Below the pieces are notes generated by a model. The model did no database searches and had not been told where the DNA came from. It saw only the letters and a list, made by a program, of their open reading frames with translations. From an uncultured Blautia sp. (GTDB taxonomy: Bacteria > Bacillota > Clostridia > Lachnospirales > Lachnospiraceae): DNA of 6,028 nt. Every line of letters starts with the position of its first letter. The first letter of the stretch is position 1. Positions 5,297 through 6,028 of the stretch are shown piece after piece. The position numbers and the translations under genes are program-made. The stretch spans positions 1-6,028 of the forward strand of contig NZ_CAKRNY010000093.1 in NCBI RefSeq assembly GCF_934371575.1, read 5' to 3'.

Positions 5297-5776
5297 TTAT
5301 ATTTTTTTACAATTGCTTTCAATCATGTCAGCTTTTTTGTTTCTCCCCATCAGCCGATAGTATTTACACCATAATCGCAGCGATTGCAAGGGAACGATTT
5401 CTGTTCCAAGTGTCATTCGTTCCACGATTTGTTCTTTGTCAAGAGAACAATCATAAACCTTTCCTTCGCTTACAATAGAAAATCCAGCCATAACATCAAT
5501 ATCTACAGAATCAATGGTGAATTCCATAAATACCTTTGTACGATACATTGGATCAGGAGCAGAAGCCGGTGCGTGAAGTTCTCCCATTTCTGATAAAATC
5601 GTCCGGACCTGTTCAGCATCATGAACAGAGACCATTAAATCAATATCATGAAATTCTGAAATAATCCCTTTAAAATACAGCAGCATAGATGCGCCTAAAG
5701 CCCACTCTATATTTGCCTCATTAAATCGATGTGCAATTTTCTGTAGTAATTCAATTTTCTTCTGTATTTCAGACAT
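5297..5776 (-). CDS. Small nucleotidyltransferase-fold protein
   Basis: A 159-residue protein with the DNA polymerase beta-like nucleotidyltransferase signature. Counted from the ATG at 5776, it has GAS (28-30) in EWALGASMLLYF, then DID (Asp44, Asp46) in FHDIDLMV, and the third acidic strand DIDVM (Asp94). All three metal-binding carboxylates are present, so it should be catalytically competent. The C-terminus has LQSLRLWCKYYRLMGRNKKADMIE, a helix seen in stand-alone members of this superfamily. These transfer a nucleotide to a small molecule, protein or RNA; the substrate cannot be read from sequence. The frame can also start at a GTG (5788), but that start would place GGAGGT inside the coding region. 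GGAGGT lies 3 nt before the ATG at 5776, so I prefer the ATG although the spacing is short. The stop codon of the upstream acetyltransferase gene is 42 bp away, which suggests one operon, and a terminator follows. No HEPN or antitoxin partner is adjacent. Confidence 0.8.
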   Translation of the reverse strand: MSEIQKKIELLQKIAHRFNEANIEWALGASMLLYFKGIISEFHDIDLMVSVHDAEQVRTILSEMGELHAPASAPDPMYRTKVFMEFTIDSVDIDVMAGFSIVSEGKVYDCSLDKEQIVERMTLGTEIVPLQSLRLWCKYYRLMGRNKKADMIESNCKKI

Positions 5777-5818
5777 AATACCTCCCACTTGTATACTTAT
5801 CTGGACAAAATGTGTTTG

Positions 5819-6028
5819 TTACTGATTCCTACGGACCACTCTGCAAGGACTGCCTACAGCAATCACATTGTCGGGAATATTTTTTGTTACAACACTGCCT
5901 GCTCCAATTACAACATTATCTCCGATGGTAACGCCTGGTAAAATAATAGCTCCGCCACCAATCCATACATTATTTCCAATGATAACTGGTGCTGTTTGTG
6001 TTTTACAAAATTCAAATGATCCGTCTTC
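5819..6028 (-). CDS. Sugar O-acetyltransferase (maltose/galactoside/NodL type), C-terminal part
   Basis: The last 69 residues of a left-handed beta-helix acetyltransferase; the 5' part lies beyond the right edge of the window. Hexapeptide repeats are clear: [35 protein letters not shown], then the closing [17 protein letters not shown]. This ending is typical of Maa/LacA/NodL-type enzymes (about 185-200 residues), which move an acetyl group from acetyl-CoA to a sugar hydroxyl. The catalytic histidine lies upstream of the visible part. The TAA is at 5819-5821. The gene is probably cotranscribed with the nucleotidyltransferase that follows it. Confidence 0.9.
   Translation of the reverse strand, partial: EDGSFEFCKTQTAPVIIGNNVWIGGGAIILPGVTIGDNVVIGAGSVVTKNIPDNVIAVGSPCRVVRRNQ

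Noticed and set aside
5297..5788. MNT/HEPN or AbiE-type toxin-antitoxin pair
   Set aside because: The nucleotidyltransferase has no HEPN or antitoxin partner next to it; its neighbour is a sugar acetyltransferase and its other side is a terminator.

Overview
The window looks like low-GC Firmicute DNA, most likely from a gut Clostridium or Lachnospiraceae relative. This is inferred from AT-rich intergenic DNA, strong GGAGG-type ribosome binding sites, a Tn916-style excisionase/integrase pair, and the style of the symporter and hydrolases. No rRNA, tRNA or CRISPR array was seen. Almost all coding is on the minus strand.

The left part (1 to about 1570) is the recombination end of an integrative element. 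On the minus strand it reads: a protein made of repeated helix-turn-helix-like units whose 5' end is missing, then an excisionase-like protein that is an internal tandem duplication of one DNA-binding domain, then a tyrosine recombinase. The recombinase has its arm-binding and core-binding domains. Its reading frame leaves the family pattern just after the first catalytic arginine and then runs off the window.

The middle part (about 1565 to 3255) is a patchwork of gene fragments. It holds the C-terminal part of a tannase/feruloyl esterase (plus strand), an alpha/beta hydrolase with its catalytic triad but no N-terminus (minus strand), the middle of a TetR-type regulator (plus strand), and perhaps the last 14 codons of one more gene. 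Abrupt joins lie near 1562-1575, 2997-3002 and 3205-3215. At the first two joins, apparent open reading frames with TTG starts run across into antisense sequence of the neighbouring fragment, so those N-termini are probably not real. A nested inverted repeat lies between the two converging hydrolase fragments.

The right part (3317 to 6028) is orderly. An intact sodium-coupled dicarboxylate/amino acid symporter has an extra N-terminal cytoplasmic domain. It has a clear sigma-A-type promoter with repeated motifs just upstream. Next come a strong terminator that looks functional in both directions, a small nucleotidyltransferase of the MNT-like fold, and the C-terminal part of a hexapeptide-repeat sugar O-acetyltransferase. 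The last two are closely spaced and probably cotranscribed from a promoter to the right of the window.

I do not see a complete, clearly new system. The most notable signals are the two internally duplicated DNA-binding proteins beside the integrase, the scrambled hydrolase/regulator remnants, and the symporter's substrate-site changes, which point to a dicarboxylate rather than an amino acid.
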